Part shown: positions 1-9,719 of the stretch, piece after piece
Layout: each line of letters begins with the position of its first letter
How positions within the stretch are numbered: the stretch's first letter is position 1
Made by a program: the position numbers and the translations under genes
The notes under the pieces: generated by a model
Database searches by the model: none
Told to the model about the DNA's origin: nothing
What the model saw: the letters and a program-made list of their open reading frames with translations, nothing else
Origin: Niastella yeongjuensis
Lineage (GTDB): Bacteria; Bacteroidota; Bacteroidia; Chitinophagales; Chitinophagaceae
DNA length: 64,000 bases
Direction: 5' to 3'
Assembly: GCF_900110245.1 (NCBI RefSeq)
Contig: NZ_FOCZ01000008.1
Coordinates: 124,001-188,000 of the forward strand

Positions 1-333
1 TTTGTATGGGAAAAGATCGAGCCGGTTAATGAGCAGAGAACCCACTTCCTTGTAAAGATGAACTTTGTCTTCAATCTTATTGATATCAACAATAAAGGGG
101 TTTATCCAACCGAAATTTACGATGCTGTTTACAGCAACGGGTTAATACTGGCGTCTTATAATAATTCATTTGGCTATCTCAATGGCGATGGTAAGATCGT
201 TATTCCTTTCAATTATCTCAACGCCAAAGCATTCGGCGTTGCACCCGCTGTAGAAGGTTTTGCGTGGGTGAGGAACAAGGCGGGTGACTGGTTTTTTATC
301 GATAAGAAGGGACGAGAATATTACGCTAATTAA
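1..333 (+). CDS. WG-repeat protein, C-terminal part (5' end outside window)
   Basis: The frame is open from base 1 to the TAA at 331-333 and shows no start of its own; the first internal ATG is at 58, so this is the tail of a longer gene. The visible residues include the pattern of WG repeats: a hydrophobic/aromatic stretch, then a Gly-Asp-Gly-Lys turn followed by Ile-Val-Ile-Pro, and a final unit ending FFIDKKGREYY. WG-repeat (KWG Leptospira-type) proteins are common in Bacteroidota and usually act as surface or periplasmic repeat scaffolds; no catalytic role is visible. The family call rests on these partial units and the exact function is unknown. Confidence 0.6.
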   Translation, partial: FVWEKIEPVNEQRTHFLVKMNFVFNLIDINNKGVYPTEIYDAVYSNGLILASYNNSFGYLNGDGKIVIPFNYLNAKAFGVAPAVEGFAWVRNKAGDWFFIDKKGREYYAN

Positions 334-370
334 ATTTTATTTTGCCTGCTTGTCTGATCCGGTTATTCTA

Positions 371-445
371 ACAAGCCGCCGTATACGGAACCGTACGTAT
401 GAGTGGTGTGAGATGTGGCCGTGAGCCCATGGCCACATCTCAATT
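371..445 (+). mobile_element. Possible 3' end (domains V-VI) of a degraded group II intron
   Basis: From 373 the sequence contains AAGCCGCCGTATACGGAACC followed by CGTACGTATGAG and GGTGTGAGA, which resembles the conserved 3' region of bacterial group II introns (domain V with its AGC triad, then GGTGTGAGAGG). It is followed by an 11-bp perfect stem, GAGATGTGGCC at 410-420 with its complement at 431-441, in the place of domain VI. No intron-encoded reverse transcriptase or 5' intron sequence lies between this and the WG gene ending at 333, so only a remnant remains. The stem could also serve as a terminator for the upstream gene. The call is from recognised motif similarity, not alignment. Confidence 0.45.
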
Positions 446-467
446 GTTGATGCATATTCTTATCAAT

Positions 468-2177
468 CTATTGTGTATCTCCCGACTCACCCGGATGATA
501 TACTGTGCCATCGATCCCAACGACGCAAGCTCCGGAATATACGGCGCGATTCGTCTGGAATGTCCATTTCACCACGCCGCTTGCAGCATCCATGGCCATC
601 ACCTGGCCGCCCGTTGTTCCAAAAAACACAGTGCCATTGGCCACCGTGGCTTGCGTGGCAGCGGGGTTCGCGGAAAGGCCATCAAGATACCAGATCCATG
701 CCGACCTGCCTGTGGCCGCATTAATGGCATAGTTCTCGCCATCATTATTCCCCGCGAAGACGATGCCATTGGCATATACGGGACTGGACCACAGTCCAAC
801 GGTGATGCCGGTTGCACTCTGGTAACCCATATATTGAATGCCATTAGAGGCGAAATTCCATTGGAGTGCACCCGTTGCACTGTCAAGAGCATAAATAGAG
901 CCATCAAAGTCACCGCTGAAGACTTTACCGGCAGCAACGGTCGGCGAAGTACTGCCACCATGCTCGCGATTGTAATAGTGCCATTTTTCCGCACCGTTGA
1001 AGGCATCCAGCGCCACCACAGTATACCCTTCCTGCCCTGCATAAACCACACCGTTCACCACCGCAGGGTTCGACCGACCAAGCCCACCACTCTGATAGCC
1101 CCATACCAATTTACCCGTGGTTACATTGATAGCGCCGACAGAAAAGGAACCAAGGTAGGTAGACACGTATACCATACCGTTGGCGACTGTTGGACTCTCG
1201 ACAACGTTCACCAGGTCGTTCGTATAATATTGCCAGTTCACGTTGCCTGTTGCCGTATCAAGGGACACGAGGTTGGCGGCGCAATAAACAAACACTGAAC
1301 CGCCACTCACCGTTGGACAGGAATACACCGGCTGGCTGAACCCATGCCTCCATTTCAGCGAACCTGTAGCCGAATCGACCGCATAGAGATAGCCGTTGCC
1401 ACTTCCTACATAGACGGTGCCAGCAGCCAGCGTGGGACTGCTGCGGATGGATCCGCCCATGCTGAACTTCCAGCATTGTACGCCCGTTGAAGCATCGATC
1501 GCATAAAGATTGCCGTCGTCTGACCCAATATATAGCAGCTTATTCTGGACAACACTAACCCTGTATTCTTTTATAGAGCCATCTTCTGCGGTAACATTAT
1601 AAAATACCGGCTGTGTAAAATCTTTTTTTTCGCCTGAGTTGGGACTAAGCCGCACGCCGGTATAGGTAACATAGGGAGTAAGGCCACTCAACGGTAGCGG
1701 ACCGCTATAAGGGACGGTGATCGTATCGTTGGTAATGATGCCGTTGATGGTTGTACTAAGTCCCGGGTTCTCCTGAGGTCGCAGTTGAAAGGAAATGATC
1801 GACTTGTCAGTGGACTGATTCCGTACCACCACCACCCAGGTGTGGAGCATGCCATTTTGGGCTGTCACGGTATAGCGCACGGGCGTCGAAAAATCCTGCG
1901 GCGTTTTGTCTGCTGGCGACAGGCTGGCGCCCTGGTACGTGATCGTAGGCACAAGACGCGTGAGCTGGATGCCCGGAGGCACCAGTACACTGATAGTGTC
2001 TTTGCCTATCACTCCATCGACATCCACGGTGAGCCCCGTATTAAGGGTGCGGGTAAAAGTAAAAGCTTTGATAATATAAACAGATGAGGAGGGGTCGTGG
2101 TGATCGCTCTTTTTACAACCAGCGATAAGCACACCGGTAGCCACCACTAACAGGCATAGGGTATGAAATAAACGCAT
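468..2177 (-). CDS. PQQ-type beta-propeller lipoprotein with N-terminal DUF5018-like repeats
   Basis: The start at 2177 is preferred because it gives a lipoprotein signal peptide at once (MRLFHTLC, lipobox LIAGC followed by KK); an in-frame ATG 24 bases upstream only adds a charged tail. After the signal come two similar domains of about 80 residues (pattern SLSPADKTPQDFSTPVRYTV and RLSPNSGEKKDFTQPVFYNV), matching the DUF5018-like/Ig-like modules of Bacteroidota surface proteins. The rest is a run of propeller blades of the form GxVYVGSxDGxLYAxDAxTGxxxWxF, typical of PQQ-like repeats. These domains often bind ligands or act as scaffolds, and no dehydrogenase residues are evident. It probably sits in the outer membrane or on the surface. 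It appears monocistronic. Confidence 0.8.
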   Translation of the reverse strand: MRLFHTLCLLVVATGVLIAGCKKSDHHDPSSSVYIIKAFTFTRTLNTGLTVDVDGVIGKDTISVLVPPGIQLTRLVPTITYQGASLSPADKTPQDFSTPVRYTVTAQNGMLHTWVVVVRNQSTDKSIISFQLRPQENPGLSTTINGIITNDTITVPYSGPLPLSGLTPYVTYTGVRLSPNSGEKKDFTQPVFYNVTAEDGSIKEYRVSVVQNKLLYIGSDDGNLYAIDASTGVQCWKFSMGGSIRSSPTLAAGTVYVGSGNGYLYAVDSATGSLKWRHGFSQPVYSCPTVSGGSVFVYCAANLVSLDTATGNVNWQYYTNDLVNVVESPTVANGMVYVSTYLGSFSVGAINVTTGKLVWGYQSGGLGRSNPAVVNGVVYAGQEGYTVVALDAFNGAEKWHYYNREHGGSTSPTVAAGKVFSGDFDGSIYALDSATGALQWNFASNGIQYMGYQSATGITVGLWSSPVYANGIVFAGNNDGENYAINAATGRSAWIWYLDGLSANPAATQATVANGTVFFGTTGGQVMAMDAASGVVKWTFQTNRAVYSGACVVGIDGTVYHPGESGDTQ

Positions 2178-2378
2178 TGAGGCAGGGTATTTGTCTGACA
2201 AGATACGAAAAACAATTTGTATGCGGTCAGGTCAAAGCCGACCTGCGCCACCGTTCCTGGTGATCTGGGTAACCTGAATTCCATTCCGGTTTAATATTCG
2301 AACAGCCAGGTCTACAGAAACTTAATTGTTAATCCTCCATCTCTTGGTTCGATAATTCTCTTAAGTGGAGCGGTTATA

Positions 2379-2409
2379 AAAAGCCCCTCAATTTTTGAGA
2401 GGCTTTTTT
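2379..2409 (-). terminator. Rho-independent terminator of the barrel protein gene
   Basis: The inverted repeat GCCCCTCA / TGAGAGGC with a short AT loop is flanked by A-runs on one side and T-runs on the other, so it can stop transcription in either direction. It lies 39 bases beyond the stop of the leftward gene at 2448. Confidence 0.75.
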
Positions 2410-2447
2410 ATTTGGTAACGTGAACCTATGAATCTATTAATTAGCTT

Positions 2448-3101
2448 TTATTTCTTCCCACCCACTCGGAAAACGAAACCTGCACTTGCATTGGCATGCT
2501 TGGGAAATATATAATAGAGACCATTGCTTGTGTTGTTTCCGGTACCAACCGTATAAGCATAACCAACTTCACCTTTTAATGCCAGCCAGCTGTTGAGATA
2601 AAACAATGACCCGGCGCCGGCGCCAACGCCAACACCGAATTGCGTAGGTGCTGCATACTTGGCATCTGTATCTTCACTGGTCGATTCTTTAACGCCACCC
2701 GCGAACTGAAAAATGATATTGGCTATTACATAGGGTTTTATTTTTCGGTCTGCATCATTTGATAATAAATATGAACCGAGATTTATTTGAAAAATGAATG
2801 TCGGTTTTGTTGTGCCATCAACGAGTGCATCTAAATTATTATGATCTAAGGTCCAGAATTGAAATTCATGTTTGGGAATATATTGCAGCTCATATCCGCC
2901 AATGAAGCGTTTGCCTTCTGTTTCGCTTCCAACAGAGAGGGAATATCCCATTTTCGTTCCAATGCCTTCGCCCATGGCGTAAAAGCGGGTGCCTACACCA
3001 TAAGTCCGGCCTTCTTTTCCAAAGTAATTGGCCTTTTTATATTGTGCGAAGCTATTGATACCAATAATCAGGATTAACAGGGTTAAATTGATCTTTTTCA
3101 T
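2448..3101 (-). CDS. Outer-membrane beta-barrel protein
   Basis: This 217-residue protein begins with a clear Sec signal (MKKINLTLLILIIGINSFAQ, cleavage after FAQ). The mature part has alternating hydrophobic/polar strands rich in Gly and aromatic residues, such as GVGVGAGAGSLFYLNSWLAL and the terminal FVFRVGGKK, which is typical of small porin-like outer-membrane barrels of Bacteroidota. I recognise no specific family. It reads in the same direction as the following DUF3857 pair, starting only 17 bases beyond the stop at 3119, so it is probably the last gene of that operon. A bidirectional hairpin terminator follows at 2379-2409. Its ligand or function cannot be told. Confidence 0.7.
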   Translation of the reverse strand: MKKINLTLLILIIGINSFAQYKKANYFGKEGRTYGVGTRFYAMGEGIGTKMGYSLSVGSETEGKRFIGGYELQYIPKHEFQFWTLDHNNLDALVDGTTKPTFIFQINLGSYLLSNDADRKIKPYVIANIIFQFAGGVKESTSEDTDAKYAAPTQFGVGVGAGAGSLFYLNSWLALKGEVGYAYTVGTGNNTSNGLYYIFPKHANASAGFVFRVGGKK

Positions 3102-3118
3102 CGTTTGTAGGGTTGTTA

Positions 3119-5341
3119 TTATTTGGCTTTTAAGAGGATGTATTTGAAGGTACTGTTATAACCTGCGTCAATAAACGCCAGCATATCATTCCATTTGGCT
3201 GCTGGTATATTTTTTGCTTTATAACATTTTATGATATTGATATTCACCGTTCCGTTCTCTTCCTTTGCATTGCAGATAAAGCTGCCGGCTTCATTATCTA
3301 CCTTTTTATTTAATTCAGTCAATCCTTCGGCTGTATAACCGGCTGGTATTTTAAACTGAATGTTCCAGGTATAGGTTTTGGGGGAACGTACATCGATATC
3401 ATATTTACGTACTCTTTCCTCTTTTTTGATCTGTAACTGCGAGCCTGTTAAACCTGAGAGATTCACCAGGTATTTTTTACCTGCTTTTCTGGTAAAATCC
3501 GTCAACTCGAATTCTTCTTTACAGGTTAGTATATTTTTCTTTTGGGTGCGTCCGTCGTTCACTACCGTAAAACGCACATTGGAAACCGGCTGATTGAACT
3601 CGCGCTCCAGCGATTCTTTTACATATTCGGGCTTCTGTGTATTGTACTCCTCTTTTAAAGAGCGTACGGAGTTGTTGTATTCGTCAACCTGTTTGCTTTT
3701 CATCTTTTCTGTTGGGTCTGCACCGCCATAATTCTTATAATCATCTAACATGTAGGTGGTGTATTTTAATGCTGCGGAAATGTTCTTTGATTTTTGAATG
3801 CCCCTGTAGGAAGAGGTGCGGGTGATCTGCATCTTTTTCATATCTGCTAACAACTCAGCGCTGATGTTGTATTCGATAGTATTGTCGGCTGTATTTGTTC
3901 CGGGCAATGTAAATGGTTTTATCTCCGGAATACCGTTCTTTTTGGCCGGTTTATTAATAATGTATGCTTCGTTGTTCAACAGGTTTTCTTCCAACTCGGC
4001 TGGGTTTGAATAATCAGTCAGGTTAAAGTAAAGTTTGTCCCCTCTTTTAATTATGTACCTGATCTCTTGTTCAAACAACACCTGGTTCAGCTGACCAATA
4101 TTGTTATTGATGGTTATGATAAGGTCTGATTTAATGTCACGCTGATACAACAAGGAGCCAAAGATGTATGCGAATTTTTTATCGCTCAAATAGTCGCGCA
4201 TAAATACCACCTTATTCCGCAACAGGTAATAGGCCATATCGATATATTGCTGTTCTGGCATTTTTTTGCCATCCAGTTTAACCAACTCGCTCCACAGTTG
4301 GTCAATATACAACTGGGTGGTATAATAGTAACTTGAAAAAGGCTGGTCACCAACCATTTCATAATCTTCCCATGCTTTGCGAGCCAGTTCTTCTTTACTA
4401 AAACCGGTTTTCACTTCGCCTTTTACGCCTACCAACGCCCCTTTTACATCATCGCGATTGGAATAGATAACCTGGAATTTAACCAGCGGGTATTGTAAAA
4501 ATGGACTGACAAAATTTACATCTTTTTCTATATCCCTGTCTTTGTCTATAAATACATACCGAAAAAAACCTTCAGTAGTACTTTCTTTCTTAAAGACCGG
4601 TGCGCCATTCAGGGAAAGTGATTTAAAAAAGGCCTTATCATCCGTTTCTATAGCAATCTCATTGTACAGTATTGGATATTCCTTGTTACAAACTTCATAA
4701 TTGGGGCTGAATTCAATGTAACCTGAAGTGGTTACATCGAGTTTACTTTTTGTAGTAGTTACGTATTCCAGTATGTCGCCGGGTTCCAGGTTGCTTACAG
4801 GCACTTTGTAATACTGGTAACTTGAACGGCCTACTTCCTGATCGAAATAGCTTTTGAAGTATTCAGGAATATCGGCGTTACCTTCCACACCCACTGCATT
4901 TTTCAGATCGATATTAATTGCAGTATCTCCAGGTTTGGTTATACGGGCAATAAAGCCATCTTCTTTTGAACCATAACGGAAGTAGATCTCAGAAAAAGCG
5001 TTTACGGCGTTGTTGTCGTTCAACCTGATCTTAAAATGTGTTTTCTCAAAAAAATACAGGCTACGTTCGCGGCGGGAGAAAAAACCACCGCTGCTTTTTC
5101 TGTCGAACAAGATGTTACGGGAGTATCCTATAACAACAGCCGAATTATTATTCCATTTAGCGGGTGTTGTGTTATTATTAAAAACCTGGGGTTGTTCTGT
5201 CAGCATGAGGCTGGCATTTTTTTCGATCACATCCAGAAAGTCTTCATCAATATAACTTTGGGCCAATGTGCGGGATGTTTGGCAAATACACAACAAGGCT
5301 ATAATAAAAGCAACTGTTGCATGCGATTTATTGTTATTCAT
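3119..5341 (-). CDS. DUF3857-type exported protein with a degenerate transglutaminase-like domain
   Basis: This 740-residue protein has a signal peptide ending LAQ near residue 28. Its N-terminal half follows the DUF3857 pattern (hydrophobic strands, an EFSPNYEV segment, KAFFKSLSLNG). Where active relatives carry the Cys loop (YGDCKG), this protein reads SDKKFAYIFGSLLYQ at about residues 385-400, without Cys. The histidine position is also absent, and the Asp region reads FNLTDYSNP. It therefore looks like a pseudoenzyme of the transglutaminase-like fold. It lies 8 bases downstream of the active-looking paralogue at 5350-7347, which implies co-expression and perhaps a heteromeric complex in the periplasm. 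The substrate is unknown. Confidence 0.7.
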   Translation of the reverse strand: MNNNKSHATVAFIIALLCICQTSRTLAQSYIDEDFLDVIEKNASLMLTEQPQVFNNNTTPAKWNNNSAVVIGYSRNILFDRKSSGGFFSRRERSLYFFEKTHFKIRLNDNNAVNAFSEIYFRYGSKEDGFIARITKPGDTAINIDLKNAVGVEGNADIPEYFKSYFDQEVGRSSYQYYKVPVSNLEPGDILEYVTTTKSKLDVTTSGYIEFSPNYEVCNKEYPILYNEIAIETDDKAFFKSLSLNGAPVFKKESTTEGFFRYVFIDKDRDIEKDVNFVSPFLQYPLVKFQVIYSNRDDVKGALVGVKGEVKTGFSKEELARKAWEDYEMVGDQPFSSYYYTTQLYIDQLWSELVKLDGKKMPEQQYIDMAYYLLRNKVVFMRDYLSDKKFAYIFGSLLYQRDIKSDLIITINNNIGQLNQVLFEQEIRYIIKRGDKLYFNLTDYSNPAELEENLLNNEAYIINKPAKKNGIPEIKPFTLPGTNTADNTIEYNISAELLADMKKMQITRTSSYRGIQKSKNISAALKYTTYMLDDYKNYGGADPTEKMKSKQVDEYNNSVRSLKEEYNTQKPEYVKESLEREFNQPVSNVRFTVVNDGRTQKKNILTCKEEFELTDFTRKAGKKYLVNLSGLTGSQLQIKKEERVRKYDIDVRSPKTYTWNIQFKIPAGYTAEGLTELNKKVDNEAGSFICNAKEENGTVNINIIKCYKAKNIPAAKWNDMLAFIDAGYNSTFKYILLKAK

Positions 5342-5349
5342 GGCGCTGG

Positions 5350-7347
5350 TTATTTAGTGGTAACACTGAAAAAGTAGCTACTGAACGTTTTGATTGATTC
5401 AAGGAATTTTTTCCAGTTGTCAAAGTCTGAAAAATTTATGGTACTATTCTTTAAAACGAGCGTTTTTTTAAGGGTGATCTTATTGCCCGATACCACATAT
5501 TCGCCGGTAAATTCGTAACCATTTTGTTTCAGCTCAATCTTTTCCGGAACGTCAGCAAATTGCTGGCCGTCAGATATTGTTAATGAGAACTCGTCTTCAA
5601 AGCTCAATACATAGTCGAAATCGTACCCGCTTTTTCTTTTTTCATCAGGCATATATCTTTCCAGTGTTTTGGGAAAGAAGTCGAGGTTGATGTATTTATT
5701 ACCCGAGATACTTTGTACTGTGTTGTTTAAAACAATGTTGCCTGAAATGGTCACGGGGATATCTCTATTGGTGAGGTCACTTGTTTTTATGTCCGATGCC
5801 TCCACATTGTCGTTATTAAATTCAAGATAACCGTTCAGGAATTTGTCGCGGCCTGAGATGGGCAGGGCCTGATAGAGCTGATGAAAATCCTTGCGCTCAT
5901 TGCCGGTAAGCTTTACGTTTACATAACCATTGAGCAAATCATTAGTAAGGGTGAAATCGGCTTTAGTATAAATTTTATGCTCGTTGCCGGTTGTTGATGG
6001 TACTGTCTTTATCTCAAATTTATCACCATCGGCTACCAGCGCTTCTTTGCCTTGTATGCGGTAAGCGTTTTCGCCAAGAGGTATATATTTTTCTGTAGCA
6101 TCTAAAAAGTATTCCTTGCCTTTATAATTCAGGGTAGTAATGGCGTGGTTGTTTACGCATAAGGCCGGCAGCGATTGTGGGTAAGGCAAATGTCTGGTGC
6201 CAATCCAGGTAAAGTGGGCATCGTAACCAGCCTGCTTTAGCAATTCGGTAAGCAGGTTGGCCATTCCTTTGCAATCGCCATATTTGTTGTTCAATACTTC
6301 CTGGGCCGATGCGGGAATATAACCCGAGTACCCATCTTCGTATGCGATGTACCTGATTTTATCCTGTAACCAATAGTAAATAGCTTTTATTTTGTCAAGG
6401 TCGTTGCTAGTGCCAGCAGTAATTTTTGCCAGGGTAGCTTTCAGCTTTTCGGGTTCGTTATTGCACATTTTGTACAACCGGTTATTCCAGTTGTATACAT
6501 CGGCTGTTTTATCAAAGCCCTGTATGGATTCACCTTTAACCTGGAACGATTTAACCAGTACCACAATGTGTGGGTCGGTATAGTCGCGGCTTATTTGTTT
6601 AAATTCTTTTTTATGCGCCGGAAGTTCATGAAGGGTAAACGCATAGTTGGTGTAGCCACCCTTTTTTGTTTCTTTCTTTTCTATCTTATACCCATCAAAA
6701 CAGTAGGTTTTAAATTCTACCGATAACCACTCCGGCACCTTAAATTCAAATACCTGTTCAGTAACAGGATAGGGGAGGTGAAAGAATAAGCGGGGCAGGT
6801 ATTTGGCATCAGTGTATTCTTTTTTTACTGTAATGCGGGACACACTGCCTTTATCGGCAAACCGGATGGGATAATATTGAACACGGCTGTCGTCAAAGAA
6901 AATATTTTCATCGGTCAGTGAGCGGTCAATGCCGGCCCTGTCAGAAGTGACAAATTTAGAACCGTATTTAACAGCCTTCTGAAAGGCCTTTAAACGAATG
7001 AATTTATTGTAAAACTCCGGGTATGTAAGACTTGAATATTTCTTCAGAGAGAGAAATTCCATAACAGCATCTTCCTGAACGGTCACCACTTTATCTTTTA
7101 AGGTGTTCACTCCTTTGTCGAAGGTGAACAAACGGTGCGAGGAACGGCAGATCACATTGTCATCCTTGTAAACCCGGGCCAACCGGTCGGCTTCAGTTGC
7201 GTCATCGACAGCAATTTGTGCATGGCTCAGGAAGAACGTAACCAGACAAATAGAAGTAAGAAAAAGAAATCGGACGGGACGGTTGAGGCAAAAGGCTACA
7301 ATTAATGGGTTTTCAGGCCTGCGGTTTCCTGCTAAGGGGTTTTTCAT
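5350..7347 (-). CDS. DUF3857 / transglutaminase-like exported protein with intact triad
   Basis: This is a 665-residue protein with a long N-terminus and a hydrophobic signal around residues 27-44 (FLFLTSICLVTFFLSHAQ). The start may lie further in, but no other ATG fits. The first 250 residues match the DUF3857 beta domain. A transglutaminase-like core follows, with KYGDCKGMANLL (Cys near 359), VNNHAI (His near 401) and FLDAT (Asp near 416), the Cys-His-Asp triad of the fold. A C-terminal beta region ends the protein. Such proteins are widespread in Bacteroidota and act outside the cytoplasm, either on peptide/isopeptide bonds or as binding proteins. It heads an operon with the degenerate paralogue and probably the barrel protein. 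Confidence 0.8.
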   Translation of the reverse strand: MKNPLAGNRRPENPLIVAFCLNRPVRFLFLTSICLVTFFLSHAQIAVDDATEADRLARVYKDDNVICRSSHRLFTFDKGVNTLKDKVVTVQEDAVMEFLSLKKYSSLTYPEFYNKFIRLKAFQKAVKYGSKFVTSDRAGIDRSLTDENIFFDDSRVQYYPIRFADKGSVSRITVKKEYTDAKYLPRLFFHLPYPVTEQVFEFKVPEWLSVEFKTYCFDGYKIEKKETKKGGYTNYAFTLHELPAHKKEFKQISRDYTDPHIVVLVKSFQVKGESIQGFDKTADVYNWNNRLYKMCNNEPEKLKATLAKITAGTSNDLDKIKAIYYWLQDKIRYIAYEDGYSGYIPASAQEVLNNKYGDCKGMANLLTELLKQAGYDAHFTWIGTRHLPYPQSLPALCVNNHAITTLNYKGKEYFLDATEKYIPLGENAYRIQGKEALVADGDKFEIKTVPSTTGNEHKIYTKADFTLTNDLLNGYVNVKLTGNERKDFHQLYQALPISGRDKFLNGYLEFNNDNVEASDIKTSDLTNRDIPVTISGNIVLNNTVQSISGNKYINLDFFPKTLERYMPDEKRKSGYDFDYVLSFEDEFSLTISDGQQFADVPEKIELKQNGYEFTGEYVVSGNKITLKKTLVLKNSTINFSDFDNWKKFLESIKTFSSYFFSVTTK

Positions 7348-7551
7348 GTACGCATTAGTTTGGGCTGTGCAATTTTTTAAGAAATAACGCAGATGTAACG
7401 GTCTTGCAGCTTTATTATTTTGTCAGAGGGGAAGAAAATAACATAAAGCCAGTTGGAACGCCGATTTCGGGCGTTTTCCCCGTCTTTTGTTTAAAAGTTT
7501 ATCGAAGTATTGCGGGTTTTCAAAATCTAATAAAAAGTATAATCCACCGAA

Positions 7552-7703
7552 CTAATGTTTAATAGATGTCAATGACTCGTAAGGAGAATTCTGCAATCCT
7601 TTTGAAAAGTTGATAGTTTCTTTGGCTTGTTTAATTGTGCCTTCTTCTCAGGTGTAGAACAAGCTGAAATGAGAAGATAAATTGCCAGAAATAGGTGCGT
7701 CAT
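7552..7703 (-). pseudogene. Small lipoprotein gene, apparently frameshifted
   Basis: From the ATG at 7703 (another in-frame ATG lies at 7727) the leftward frame reads MTHLFLAIYLLISACSTPEKK, a convincing lipoprotein signal with lipobox ISAC. This frame then runs to a stop at 7569-7571 through a less protein-like stretch. A one-base shift near the GAGAAGAAGG tract (about 7636-7645) gives a plausible polar tail, EGTIKQAKETINFSKG and onward, to a stop at 7552. This looks like a small exported lipoprotein with a recent frameshift. The remaining sequence between 7348 and 7552 shows nothing I can support. Confidence 0.35.
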
Positions 7704-7735
7704 ACAAGTGTTACTAGGCATTCCCATTTAAACAA

Positions 7736-8194
7736 TTATTCAAGATCCTTATATTGCTTATCAGTCACCTTTTGCAGCCACACCGAATTTCCTTTTTCAG
7801 CATTGGTGACGATGGCAATATGAGTAAGTTTAGTATCAGGAGAGGCTCCATGCCAATGCTCCACTCTGGGAGGACATTTTACAACATCTCCTTTTTGTAT
7901 TATTCTCACTCGCATACCTCTTTCCTGATAATAACCTTTTCCTTCTATAACCAGCAAAGCCTGGCCACCTGGATGCATATGCCAATTGGTTCTTGCGCCT
8001 GGTTCAAACGTTACACTTGAACTGACACAATCCAGCGAGTCTTGAGGTTGTATCAATGGAAAAATCCAAACAGTGCCTGTAAAACGATCTGCAGGCGCTT
8101 TTTCTCCTTTGGGGAAAATGGACGTATCCTGAGCCTCTGCCTGATTAGACACGGCGACAAATAATACAATCATTAGGTAAAATATTTGTCTCAT
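7736..8194 (-). CDS. Secreted cupin-domain protein
   Basis: The start at 8194 gives a signal peptide directly (MRQIFYLMIVLFVAVSNQAEAQ); the longer frame from 8239 would overlap the upstream stop as ATGA and hide the signal. The mature part is a single conserved cupin barrel. It has the first metal motif GARTNWHMHPGGQALLVIEG and the second motif PPRVEHWHGASP, so the His ligands are present. Similar small cupins in Bacteroidota are encoded beside aldo/keto reductases and carboxymuconolactone-decarboxylase-type genes and are annotated only as quercetinase-like or of unknown activity. It follows the SnoaL-like gene by 41 bases, so the two are probably co-transcribed. Confidence 0.8.
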   Translation of the reverse strand: MRQIFYLMIVLFVAVSNQAEAQDTSIFPKGEKAPADRFTGTVWIFPLIQPQDSLDCVSSSVTFEPGARTNWHMHPGGQALLVIEGKGYYQERGMRVRIIQKGDVVKCPPRVEHWHGASPDTKLTHIAIVTNAEKGNSVWLQKVTDKQYKDLE

Positions 8195-8235
8195 CTTATT
8201 TATTTTTAATTGCATGAGAGTAAATATCAATTCGG

Positions 8236-8733
8236 TCATTGGTTATTATTATTCGTTTTAACGGGTCTACGAAGATGTGAGAAGGTGAGTGAGCCCATCT
8301 TCCATTTGCCGCCCTCTTTAATATACACCTCGGTCACCATAAAAGGGTTGGTCACTTCATTTCCGCCCACTACCGCCACCAGGTCAATATCATTCAGTAG
8401 GATAGCAGTGTTACCAAACATATTGACTACGACAGCGTAAACTTCAGCTTTCTTGTACCAGATACCCCCGCTTTTAATGGTATTCAATTCCTGGGCTTTT
8501 CCCCATGTTCCTCCCATGTGAATAAACATCGATTTGTTATCAAAGAGCAGATTTAAAGAATCTACGTTTTTTTCAGCCATCCAATTCCATTTCTGTTTTG
8601 AAAGGTTGATGATTGCCTGTTGTTCTGGCGTGTTATTCGTAGCAGTTTTAATTGTTTCGGTTGGTGGCTGTTGTGCGTAGCACAATTGCACACTCATAAA
8701 TACTAGAAACAGTCCGATAATTTTTGCTTTCAT
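8236..8733 (-). CDS. Secreted SnoaL/NTF2-like (DUF4440) protein
   Basis: The start at 8733 (MKAKIIGLFLVFMSVQLCYAQ) gives a clean Sec signal; ATG codons upstream (to 8769) add a lysine/asparagine tail and are less likely. The mature region of about 145 residues follows the NTF2-like cone fold: an N-terminal helix (QQAIINLSKQKWNWMAEKNVDSL), LLFDNKSMFIHMGGT, and beta strands ending KWKMGSLTFSHLRR. DUF4440/SnoaL-like proteins include isomerases and non-enzymatic binding proteins, so the activity is open. It lies 115 bases downstream of the aldo/keto reductase on the same strand and just upstream of the cupin, forming a probable three-gene unit. Confidence 0.75.
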   Translation of the reverse strand: MKAKIIGLFLVFMSVQLCYAQQPPTETIKTATNNTPEQQAIINLSKQKWNWMAEKNVDSLNLLFDNKSMFIHMGGTWGKAQELNTIKSGGIWYKKAEVYAVVVNMFGNTAILLNDIDLVAVVGGNEVTNPFMVTEVYIKEGGKWKMGSLTFSHLRRPVKTNNNNQ

Positions 8734-8848
8734 GTTGTTTATTTTTTTGTTTTTCATTATTTCATCCATTACGGATTATCCTGGCTTCTTACTTGGTTAA
8801 TGAGACTGCCTTTTACTTTATACTTATGTTTATCATACAAGTGAAGAT

Positions 8849-9706
<858 letters not shown>

Positions 9707-9719
9707 TTATTTAGTTATG

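Noticed and set aside
399-1298. Rightward 299-codon frame
   Set aside because: It lies antisense inside the PQQ-propeller gene, is rich in Arg/His/Cys and matches no family; the opposite strand has a clear lipoprotein signal and repeats.
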